Assembly (NCBI GenBank): GCA_019423755.1
Contig: JAHZAU010000001.1
Coordinates: 52,566 to 116,565, forward strand
DNA length: 64,000 bases
Reading direction: 5' to 3'
From: Oscillospiraceae bacterium
GTDB lineage: Bacteria; Bacillota; Clostridia; Oscillospirales; Ruminococcaceae
The position numbers and the translations under genes were made by a program. Below are positions 18,620-24,816 of the stretch, piece after piece. Under the pieces are notes generated by a model. The model was not told the DNA's origin, did not search any database, and saw only the letters and a list, made by a program, of their open reading frames with translations. The stretch's first letter is position 1; every line of letters begins with the position of its first letter.

Positions 18620-18835
18620 ATGAAAAACAAGCCCTTTTCTTCCCATTCTCAGCCCATGTCCGGCCCCACCGCCGGCGCCTTGCCCCCTTATGTCGCCTCC
18701 GGCGCCGACGCTCAGGCCCTGAGCCAGCGCTTTTCCTGCCTGGCGCCCAACGTCCAGGAGACCATCATGCAGGCGGGCCTGAGCTTCACCAGCGTGGAAC
18801 AGATGGAGCGCTTTGCCCAGGGTCTGTCCCACTGA
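18620..18835 (+). CDS. Small hypothetical protein, 71 residues
   Basis: The ATG is preceded by AAAGGAG and the gene is followed by a terminator (about 18847–18881), so it looks like a real short gene. It has a polar Ser/Pro/Gly-rich N-terminal half and a predicted helical C-terminal half ('NVQETIMQAG', 'VEQMERFAQGL'). No signal peptide or membrane segment is present. It is divergent from hprK. I do not recognise the family. Confidence 0.65.
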   Translation: MKNKPFSSHSQPMSGPTAGALPPYVASGADAQALSQRFSCLAPNVQETIMQAGLSFTSVEQMERFAQGLSH

Positions 18836-18846
18836 TCGCCCCGTTT

Positions 18847-18881
18847 CCCCGGTCGCCCCAGTGGCGGACCGGGGATTTTTG
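18847..18881 (+). terminator. Terminator after the 71-residue protein
   Basis: TCCCCGGTCGCC…GGACCGGGGA followed by TTTTT. Confidence 0.75.
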
Positions 18882-19028
18882 CCAAAATCCGGTTACTTAT
18901 GCTACCTCAAGTATGAACATCGTTAAATTAATATCAGCGTTCTGCCTAGTTCCTTCTGACCCGCCCGATGTTTTTCGTCTAAATATCTAAAATATACTTG
19001 TTTCTTTGTTAAATTTGCCCCCGACCAC

Positions 19029-19057
19029 TTGATTCCGGCCGCCATATTCGCTACAAT
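19029..19057 (+). promoter_or_regulatory. Promoter of the HPr-like gene
   Basis: TTGATT (19029–19034), a 17-base spacer, TACAAT (19052–19057). The preceding 140 bases are AT-rich and hold no gene. Confidence 0.65.
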
Positions 19058-19132
19058 AGTCCCAGAGCCGGACAACAAAGGGCCGGTTTTCACCGCAGAA
19101 ACATGCGTATACTTTTTAAAGGAGGTTCCACT

Positions 19133-19354
19133 ATGGTAAAACGTGTTCAATTCCCGTCCTCGAAGGATCTGATGGAGTTTATCGACATTGCCCGGGAGTG
19201 CCCCAGCGACGTTGGCGTGCACACCTACGACGACAAGATGGCAGATGCCAAGTCCATTCTGGGACTGCTGTCTCTGGACTACACCCAGCCGGTGAAGGTC
19301 GTCACCGAGGACACCAGCTTCTACCGCTACATCCAGAAATGGATCGTGGCCTAA
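19133..19354 (+). CDS. HPr-like protein lacking the active-site histidine
   Basis: This 73-residue protein has an excellent AAAGGAGG site. The middle and end resemble HPr ('MADAKSILGLLSLDY' matches the 'vdlKSImGvmsL' helix around HPr Ser46, followed by 'PVKVVTED'). The N-terminal GxHARP segment with the phosphorylated His15 is missing; the corresponding part is 'DLMEFIDIARECPSD'. It therefore cannot act as a normal PTS phosphocarrier, though the Ser46-like position is kept. It may be regulatory. It is monocistronic, with its own promoter and terminator, 0.8 kb from hprK. Confidence 0.75.
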   Translation: MVKRVQFPSSKDLMEFIDIARECPSDVGVHTYDDKMADAKSILGLLSLDYTQPVKVVTEDTSFYRYIQKWIVA

Positions 19355-19400
19355 CTGGTTTTTAAACCAAAACAAAGCGGGCTGCGGCCCGTTGCACGCG

Positions 19401-19435
19401 AAAATCCCCCAGGACGCTGTCCTGGGGGATTTTTT
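19401..19435. terminator. Bidirectional terminator
   Basis: ATCCCCCAGGAC and GTCCTGGGGGAT, flanked by A and T runs, lie between the convergent HPr-like and DUF1836 genes. Confidence 0.88.
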
Positions 19436-19476
19436 GCTGTGGTTTTGCTGCATCGGCCGGCCGCTTTTGGCGCAGA

Positions 19477-20058
19477 CTAGCGTTTGGCGGGGCGGGGCGG
19501 CTCCTCGGGGGCAAAGCAGCGGTCCACCACCTGCTCGGCGGCCCGCTGGAGGAAGTAGGACATACTGGACAAGCCCAGCAGCACCGCCGCCAGGTCGTTG
19601 GTGTCCAGGTCGGGGCCAAAATGCTCCCCGATGCCCTGCAGGATGCTGTCCGAAAGCACCGCCAGGGACTCCTGGGTCTTCTCAAAGTGGCTGAAGATCT
19701 GTTCCAGGCTGTCGGCGTCCTGGCCTTCCGCCATGAGTTTTTGCATCACCTGCTTGATGTCCCCGATGCTCAGGGTGCTTTTCAGGTAGAAGATCAGCAG
19801 GATCTGCAGCACCTGCTCCCGGCTGTATTTTTTGCCTTTGATGGGACGGATGAGCTTTTCCTTGCTGTAGTTGTTCACCATGGATTTGGTCAGGATCTTA
19901 TCGCTTTCCTTGCGGCGGCTCTGCCCCATCCGCTCCTCGAACAGGGTAAGGATCTGGTCGATGTACAGGTCCAGGTCCGGCAGCTGCTTGGGTGTCAGGG
20001 ACGGCTGCTCTAAGCTATGCCGGAGCAGCTCCCCCAGCTGTTCGTTGGTCAAGGTCAT
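19477..20058 (-). CDS. DUF1836 domain protein, probable transcriptional regulator
   Basis: This 193-residue protein has a segment 'ILTKSMVNNYSKEKLI' followed by 'GKKYSREQVLQILLIFYLK', which matches the DUF1836 (YkrK-like) helix-turn-helix reminiscent of MerR N-termini. The rest is helical, with no ligand domain recognised. AAAGGAG precedes the start. It stands alone, divergent from trhA, so it may regulate that gene or itself, but there is no direct evidence. Confidence 0.8.
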   Translation of the reverse strand: MTLTNEQLGELLRHSLEQPSLTPKQLPDLDLYIDQILTLFEERMGQSRRKESDKILTKSMVNNYSKEKLIRPIKGKKYSREQVLQILLIFYLKSTLSIGDIKQVMQKLMAEGQDADSLEQIFSHFEKTQESLAVLSDSILQGIGEHFGPDLDTNDLAAVLLGLSSMSYFLQRAAEQVVDRCFAPEEPPRPAKR

Positions 20059-20129
20059 GAAAAACGCTCCTTTGCGGGCTATGGTCTTGGGTTTATTGTA
20101 ACGGATTTTGTGAATTTTTGCAAGACGTC

Positions 20130-20158
20130 TTGAAAGTCACCACGCAATTTGATATCAT
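20130..20158 (+). promoter_or_regulatory. Promoter of the hemolysin III family gene
   Basis: TTGAAA (20130–20135), 17 bases, TATCAT (20153–20158). Confidence 0.6.
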
Positions 20159-20202
20159 GTAAGAAGTAGTATTAATAACTATATTATATGGGGGGTTATC
20201 GC

Positions 20203-20856
20203 ATGTTATCCTATTTTAAAAAAGCCCGCGAGCCGATGAGCAGCTACACCCACTTTTGGGGCATCGTCTTTTCGGTGTTTGCCACCGCCGCCATGGTGGT
20301 GCTGCATCTTTGGGGCGGCGACCCCTCCGGCGCTACCCTCGTCTCCGCCCTGGTGTTCGGCGGCTCCATGGTGGCGCTGTACTCCGCCAGCTCTTATTAT
20401 CATTATTATAATGGGCCGGTGCGCCGCCAGGAGTGGCTGCGCAAGTTGGACCACTCCATGATCTATGTGCTTATCGCCGGTTCCTACACCCCCATCTGCA
20501 TCAAGTTCATGCCACAGGGGCACGGCCTGCGCTTTGCCCTGGCCATGTGGGCCATCGCCGGGGCGGGCATCCTGGTGAAGCTTGGCTGGATGAACGCCCC
20601 CCGCTGGCTGTACACCGGGCTGTACCTGCTTATGGGCTGGGCCATCGTCTTTGACGCCGGGGCGCTGGCTTCTCTGCCCATGGGGGCCTTCCTCCTGCTG
20701 TTGGGCGGCGGCCTGTGCTACACCGTGGGCGCGGTTTTCTACATTATAAAGCGCCCCAACTTGTCGGCGGAATTCGGCTTCCACGAGCTGTTCCACCTGT
20801 GCATCCTGGCCGGCACCTTCCTCCATGTGTTGACGGTGCTGTGCTACGTCATGTAG
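20203..20856 (+). CDS. trhA: Hemolysin III / TrhA family membrane protein
   Basis: This 217-residue protein has seven predicted membrane helices and belongs to the PAQR/YqfA (TrhA) family. Conserved histidines are in 'SSYYHYY', 'KLDHSMIY' and 'HELFHL', probable zinc ligands in the membrane. Family members affect membrane energy state or fluidity, and the haemolysin name is historical. The ATG at 20203 (MLSYF) is preferred over one five codons upstream because GGGGGG lies between them at correct spacing. Confidence 0.88.
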   Translation: MLSYFKKAREPMSSYTHFWGIVFSVFATAAMVVLHLWGGDPSGATLVSALVFGGSMVALYSASSYYHYYNGPVRRQEWLRKLDHSMIYVLIAGSYTPICIKFMPQGHGLRFALAMWAIAGAGILVKLGWMNAPRWLYTGLYLLMGWAIVFDAGALASLPMGAFLLLLGGGLCYTVGAVFYIIKRPNLSAEFGFHELFHLCILAGTFLHVLTVLCYVM

Positions 20857-20958
20857 GCCCTTGGCCGCTGCTGCGCGTCCCTGCTTCGGTGGGGGCGCGT
20901 TTTTTTGCGCCATTTTCCGGCAGAACACAGACAGTTTGTTGGTATCGAGGAAGGTTTT
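20857..20958. other. Intergenic, upstream of the formate operon control region
   Basis: A small GC hairpin with a T run (about 20895–20915) could end trhA transcription. No gene is seen. Confidence 0.45.
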
Positions 20959-20976
20959 TTGTGAAAAGTTACACAA
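20959..20976 (+). promoter_or_regulatory. Rex operator at the nuoE promoter
   Basis: TTGTGAA-AAGT-TACACAA matches the Rex consensus TTGTGAA-N4-TTCACAA at 13 of 14 positions. It ends four bases before the -35 box (20980), so bound Rex would hinder RNA polymerase. Rex releases DNA when NADH is high. Confidence 0.75.
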
Positions 20977-20979
20977 TCG

Positions 20980-21008
20980 TTGAATTTTATTTCAAGATAT
21001 ATTATAAT
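20980..21008 (+). promoter_or_regulatory. Promoter of nuoE–nuoF–fdhD–mobA
   Basis: TTGAAT (20980–20985), 17 bases, TATAAT (21003–21008). Confidence 0.8.
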
Positions 21009-21138
21009 CATCGTGTATGGATGAGATAGAGCGGCGGTCTGGGGACGCTGCTGTTTTGATTCCTGTAAAATAGAGGAGTTCCCTCTCATCACAGGCGATG
21101 CGCCCTGAGCGTTCATCGCCGGAAAAGGAAACGGTGTT

Positions 21139-21627
21139 ATGGAAAATAAGACTTTAGAACAGATGACTGCGGAAGAAAAACGCCACATCATTCGTAGCAT
21201 GGGCGGCGATACCGAGCATCTTCTGACTATTTTACTCGAACTGCAGCGCCATTCCCAGCACAGCTGCATCGATCAGGCGACCGCCGAGATCGTTGCAGAG
21301 GAGGTCGGTCTGACTCCGGCTAAGATTTCGGACGTGATCACCTTCTACGCTATGCTCAACGACAAGCCCTCCGGCAAGTATGTGCTGGAGGTCTGCAACA
21401 GCACCCCCTGCTATTACTCCCGTTCCAGCCGGGTGGCCAAGATCCTGGAAAAGGAACTGGGCATCCACATGGGCGAGACCACGCCGGACGGCGTCTTCTC
21501 TCTGCGCTATACGCCCTGCGTCGGCGCCTGCGAGATCGGCCCGGTGATCAAGGTCAACGACGAGGTTTACGGCAACCTGACCGAGGAGAAGATCGTCGCA
21601 CTGCTCAGCGATCTTCGCAGCAGATAA
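21139..21627 (+). CDS. NuoE-like [2Fe-2S] subunit of NAD-linked formate dehydrogenase
   Basis: This 162-residue thioredoxin-like [2Fe-2S] protein of the NuoE/HydC/FdsG family has cluster ligands Cys86, Cys91, Cys127 and Cys131 ('CNSTPC' and 'CVGAC'). It has an N-terminal helical bundle and would pair with the NuoF-like protein 13 bases downstream. Because the catalytic subunit in the cluster is a formate dehydrogenase with a NuoG-like N-terminus, the complex is expected to transfer electrons between formate and NAD(H). Rex control is suggested by the operator at 20959. Confidence 0.93.
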   Translation: MENKTLEQMTAEEKRHIIRSMGGDTEHLLTILLELQRHSQHSCIDQATAEIVAEEVGLTPAKISDVITFYAMLNDKPSGKYVLEVCNSTPCYYSRSSRVAKILEKELGIHMGETTPDGVFSLRYTPCVGACEIGPVIKVNDEVYGNLTEEKIVALLSDLRSR

Positions 21628-21640
21628 GGGGGGCTTGTAT

Positions 21641-22942
21641 ATGTCGAAATGCATGAATGTTTTGCTGAAAGAGGCGGGGAAGATCAACCCCACCAGTGTG
21701 GAAGAATACGTTGCCAACGGCGGTTATCAGGCGCTTCGCAACACCGTCAACATGGACAGCCAGGCTGTCATTGACGAGCTGACCCACGCCGAACTGCTGG
21801 GCCGCGGCGGCGCCGCTTACCCGGCTGGCCGCAAGTGGCATCTGATGAACCAGATCCCCGAAAACCCCAAATACATCGTCTGCAACGCGGACGAGGGCGA
21901 GCCCGGTACCTTCAAGGACCGCGACCTGCTCCAGTACACCCCCCTCAAGGTCATCGAAGGTATGACCATCGCCGGACGGGTGTTCCGCTCTCCCCGCGGC
22001 TTCATCTACATCCGCGGCGAGTACCGCAACATCCAGAAGCTGTTCCAGGAAGCCATCGACAACGCCACCAAGGCCGGTTACCTGGGCAAAAACATCATGG
22101 GCATCGAGGGCTTTGACTACACCATCACCATCGTGTCCGGCGGCGGCGCTTACGTCTGCGGCGAAAACTCCTCCCTGCTCAACTCCATCGAGGGCAAGGC
22201 CGGACGTCCCCGCATCAAGCCTCCGCACCTGGCCGAAGTGGGCCTGTACAGCCTGCCCACCCTGGTCAACAACGTGGAATCCTACGCGCACCTGACGGTC
22301 ATCTTCACCCACGGCGCCGACGCTTTCCGCGAATACGGCGTAGAAAACAGCTGCGGCACCAAGCTGATCTCCATCAGCGGTCACGCCAAAAACCGCGGCG
22401 TTTACGAAGTCGGCCTCGGTAAAGTCACCCTGCGGGAGATCATGTGCGATCCCGAGCTGGGCGGCGGCACCCCCTCCGGCCGTCCCATCAAGTTCTACCA
22501 CCTGGGCGGTCAGTCCGGCCCCATCGGCTTCCCCGAGCAGCTGGACGTTCCCTACGGCTACCAGACCCTGAAGGAAAACGGCCTGTCGGTCGGTTCCGGC
22601 GCAGTGGTCGTGCTGGACGACAGCGTCTGCCTGGTGGACTACTGCCGCAAGGTGATGGAGTTCTTCGTCCACGAGTCCTGCGGCAAGTGCGTTCCCTGCC
22701 GCGTGGGCACCACCCGTGCCCTGGAGCTGCTGCAGAAGCTGTGCGACGGCCGCGGCGAACCCGGCGACGTGGATAAGCTGGAACACACCATCAAACAGAT
22801 CGCAGCCCTTTCTGCCTGCGGTCTGGGCCAGTCGGTGGACAAGGCGATCCTCCCCTGCCTGAAGATGCGCCGCGAGGAATTCCTGGCGCACGAACAGGGC
22901 ACCTGCCCCTGCGGCGGCTGCAAGGAATACGTCAAGGACTAA
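21641..22942 (+). CDS. NuoF-like NADH-binding flavoprotein subunit
   Basis: This 433-residue NuoF/FdsB-type subunit carries FMN, the NADH site and an N3-like [4Fe-4S] cluster. Motifs are 'LLGRGGAAYPAGRKW' (NADH/FMN), 'CNADEGEPGTFKDR', 'YICGEN-like YVCGENSSLL' and the cluster set 'ESCGKCVPCRVGT' with a later 'SACGLGQS'. A short Cys-rich tail (CPCGGC) remains where bifurcating HydB proteins have a ferredoxin domain, and the N-terminal [2Fe-2S] extension is also absent. This points to a simple NAD-dependent rather than a fully bifurcating enzyme. The start is ATG 21641 after GGGGGG. Confidence 0.93.
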   Translation: MSKCMNVLLKEAGKINPTSVEEYVANGGYQALRNTVNMDSQAVIDELTHAELLGRGGAAYPAGRKWHLMNQIPENPKYIVCNADEGEPGTFKDRDLLQYTPLKVIEGMTIAGRVFRSPRGFIYIRGEYRNIQKLFQEAIDNATKAGYLGKNIMGIEGFDYTITIVSGGGAYVCGENSSLLNSIEGKAGRPRIKPPHLAEVGLYSLPTLVNNVESYAHLTVIFTHGADAFREYGVENSCGTKLISISGHAKNRGVYEVGLGKVTLREIMCDPELGGGTPSGRPIKFYHLGGQSGPIGFPEQLDVPYGYQTLKENGLSVGSGAVVVLDDSVCLVDYCRKVMEFFVHESCGKCVPCRVGTTRALELLQKLCDGRGEPGDVDKLEHTIKQIAALSACGLGQSVDKAILPCLKMRREEFLAHEQGTCPCGGCKEYVKD

Positions 22943-23033
22943 CCGTTTTTCTGCATCATATGACTGCTTCGGCCTGCTGCAACCTGCTTTGCGGCAGGCC
23001 GTTTTTTATTGGTTTGGAAAGGAAGGCGATACT

Positions 23034-23819
23034 ATGAACCAACACCCTGCCGGGCTTCCCGGCGCCGAGACCCTGCCCCTGCGGCGCATCTTCCGCCAAG
23101 GCGGCCAGGAGGAAAGCAGCCGCTCCCTGCCGGCGGAGCATCATCTGGACGTTTGGATCAACGGCCTGCACACCCTGCGGCTGGTCTGCACACCCTGCTG
23201 TTTGGAGGAGCTGGTGCTGGGGCGGCTTTACACCGAAGGGATGATCGCTTCCCCTCAGGAGGTGGTCTCCCTCACCCTTTCCCCGGACGGCACCCAGGCC
23301 CAGGTGACCCTGCGGCGGGATGCTCTGCCGGAAACCGAGCCCTTTGCCGAGACCGTCCCCACCAGTGGGGCGGGCAAGCTGCTGCACGGGCGCTTTGCCC
23401 CGGACCGGCCGCTGAAGCCCCTCTCCCCCATCCCCTGGCGTGCGGAGTGGATCTTTGCCATGGCGGACGCCCTGGACGAGGGCCTGCCCCTTTACGCCGC
23501 CACCCGGGCCATCCACAGCTGCTTTTTGTGCCGGGAGGGGCAGATCTGCTGCCGCCAGGAGGACCTGGGCCGGCACAACGCCGTGGACAAGGTGGTAGGC
23601 CAAGCCCTGCGGGAAGGCATCGACCTGGGGCAGACGGTGCTTTACACCAGCGGCCGTGTGCCCACCGATATGGTCACCAAGGTGATCCGCGCCGGTATCC
23701 CGGTGCTGGCCAGCAAGGCCGCTCCCACCGGGCGGGCGGTGCAGCTGGCCCGGGAATACGGCCTGACCCTGCTGGGCAGCGCCCGGCGGGACCAGATGGA
23801 CCTGTACTGGCCGCGATAA
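23034..23819 (+). CDS. fdhD: FdhD, sulfur carrier for formate dehydrogenase maturation
   Basis: FdhD passes sulfur to the molybdenum/tungsten bis-PGD cofactor before insertion into formate dehydrogenase. This 261-residue protein has the conserved 'EDLGRHNAVDKVVG' and 'TSGRVPTDMVTKVI' motifs and 'ASKAAPTGRAV'. The usual active-site cysteine pair near residue 110 reads 'TSGAGK' instead, while a CFLC pair follows the conserved His ('AIHSCFLC'). GGAAAGGAAGG precedes ATG 23034. It is 17 bases upstream of mobA. Confidence 0.93.
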   Translation: MNQHPAGLPGAETLPLRRIFRQGGQEESSRSLPAEHHLDVWINGLHTLRLVCTPCCLEELVLGRLYTEGMIASPQEVVSLTLSPDGTQAQVTLRRDALPETEPFAETVPTSGAGKLLHGRFAPDRPLKPLSPIPWRAEWIFAMADALDEGLPLYAATRAIHSCFLCREGQICCRQEDLGRHNAVDKVVGQALREGIDLGQTVLYTSGRVPTDMVTKVIRAGIPVLASKAAPTGRAVQLAREYGLTLLGSARRDQMDLYWPR

Positions 23820-23835
23820 CAAAGGAGGGACAGCC

Positions 23836-24420
23836 ATGAAACCGTCGATCTGCGCCGGCATCCTGGCCGGCGGAAAAAGCAGCCGCATGGGGCAGAACAA
23901 GGCCCTGCTCCCCTACGGCGGGCACAGCTTCCTGGAACAGCTGATCCAGGTGTGTTCGGTGTTCCCGGAGGTGCTGCTTTCGGTGGACCGCACCGAACCC
24001 TACGCCCATCTGGGGGTACCCATGGTGGTGGACCAGCTGGCGGGCTTCGGGCCGTTGGAGGGTATCTACCAGCTGCTGCGGGCCTGCCAGAGCCCTTATT
24101 TGTTGGCGGTAGCCACCGATATGCCGCAGCTTTCCCCCGCCTTCCTGCTGGCCCTGGCCGGGTCTCTGGAGGGGCAGGAGGACTGCCTGGTGCTTCTGCG
24201 AGACGGCCGTCCGGAGCCGCTGTGCAGCATCTACGGCAAAGGGGCCCTGCCGGTGCTGGAGCGGATGCGCCAGGAAGGCTGCCACCGTCCGCGGATGCTG
24301 TTCGAACAGGTGAACACCCGCTGGGTGGAGCTGGGCGACCTGGGCTTCGGGGCCGAAGCGGTGGCCAACATCAACACACCGGAAGAATATGCAGCCCTGG
24401 GCAGGAAAATCTTGCCATAG
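23836..24420 (+). CDS. mobA: Molybdenum cofactor guanylyltransferase
   Basis: MobA joins GMP to molybdopterin to make the guanine dinucleotide cofactor used by formate dehydrogenase. The 194-residue protein has the nucleotidyltransferase signature 'LAGGKSSRMGQNKA' at residues 10–23, 'FGPLEGI', the metal-binding 'ATDMPQL' and the C-terminal 'NINTPEE'. The start has AAGGAGG. It directly follows fdhD. Confidence 0.95.
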   Translation: MKPSICAGILAGGKSSRMGQNKALLPYGGHSFLEQLIQVCSVFPEVLLSVDRTEPYAHLGVPMVVDQLAGFGPLEGIYQLLRACQSPYLLAVATDMPQLSPAFLLALAGSLEGQEDCLVLLRDGRPEPLCSIYGKGALPVLERMRQEGCHRPRMLFEQVNTRWVELGDLGFGAEAVANINTPEEYAALGRKILP

Positions 24421-24497
24421 AACCAGCACCACCGAATTCTTAGAAATTCATGGGATATATCTAAAATGTACAGCGTTATTTGTAAAAACTGCTGTGA

Positions 24498-24515
24498 TTG
24501 TGAAAAAGTTAATAA
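24498..24515 (+). promoter_or_regulatory. Rex operator upstream of fdhF
   Basis: TTGTGAA-AAAG-TTAATAA matches the Rex pattern TTGTGAA-N4-TTAACAA at 13 of 14 positions and lies about 20 bases upstream of the -35 box. Confidence 0.65.
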
Positions 24516-24535
24516 GCAAACTGCATAAATACCCC

Positions 24536-24564
24536 TTGCAATTTGGGCACAAAAAAGGTATCCT
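24536..24564 (+). promoter_or_regulatory. Promoter of fdhF
   Basis: TTGCAA (24536–24541), 17 bases, TATCCT (24559–24564). The -10 is weak (4 of 6). Confidence 0.5.
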
Positions 24565-24816
24565 AAGTATGAACCTCTTTCATCACTTTAGCAGGAAAAT
24601 GCTCCGGTATTTTCCTCAACGGAAGGGAAGCTCCGGAAATTCGTCCGGATAGATAAAGAGGCCTTTGCGATTTCCCCCCGACCTCCCCCAGAGTGGACGG
24701 GGCTCCATCGCGTCCCAGCCGTTCCGGAAAAAGGCAGGCTTTGGTTTGGTCTGCCCTGCTGTTGTGCGCCGGTGCGGCTTTGGAGAAAAAGTTGGAAAGT
24801 TAAGGGAGGTATCCGC

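Larger units (their letters stand above)
24421..24816 (+). promoter_or_regulatory. Control region and long structured leader of fdhF
   Basis: Its elements are a Rex-like operator (24498–24515), a promoter (24536–24564) and a leader of about 245 bases. The leader contains hairpins AGGAAAAT-gctccggt-ATTTTCCT (starting about 24590) and TCCGGA-aattcg-TCCGGA, then a longer GCGAT…ATCGC arm enclosing CCCC/GGGG. A leader this long and structured before a molybdoenzyme gene may be a riboswitch (for example the Moco family), but I could not match a consensus. Confidence 0.45.

Noticed and set aside
18885..18990. Possible extra gene or Rex site in the AT-rich stretch upstream of the HPr-like gene
   Set aside because: Only a half-site TTGTTAA is present, and no open frame has a ribosome site.
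21641..22942. NuoF-like protein as a bifurcating HydB
   Set aside because: It is about 150 residues shorter and lacks the N-terminal [2Fe-2S] and C-terminal ferredoxin domains.
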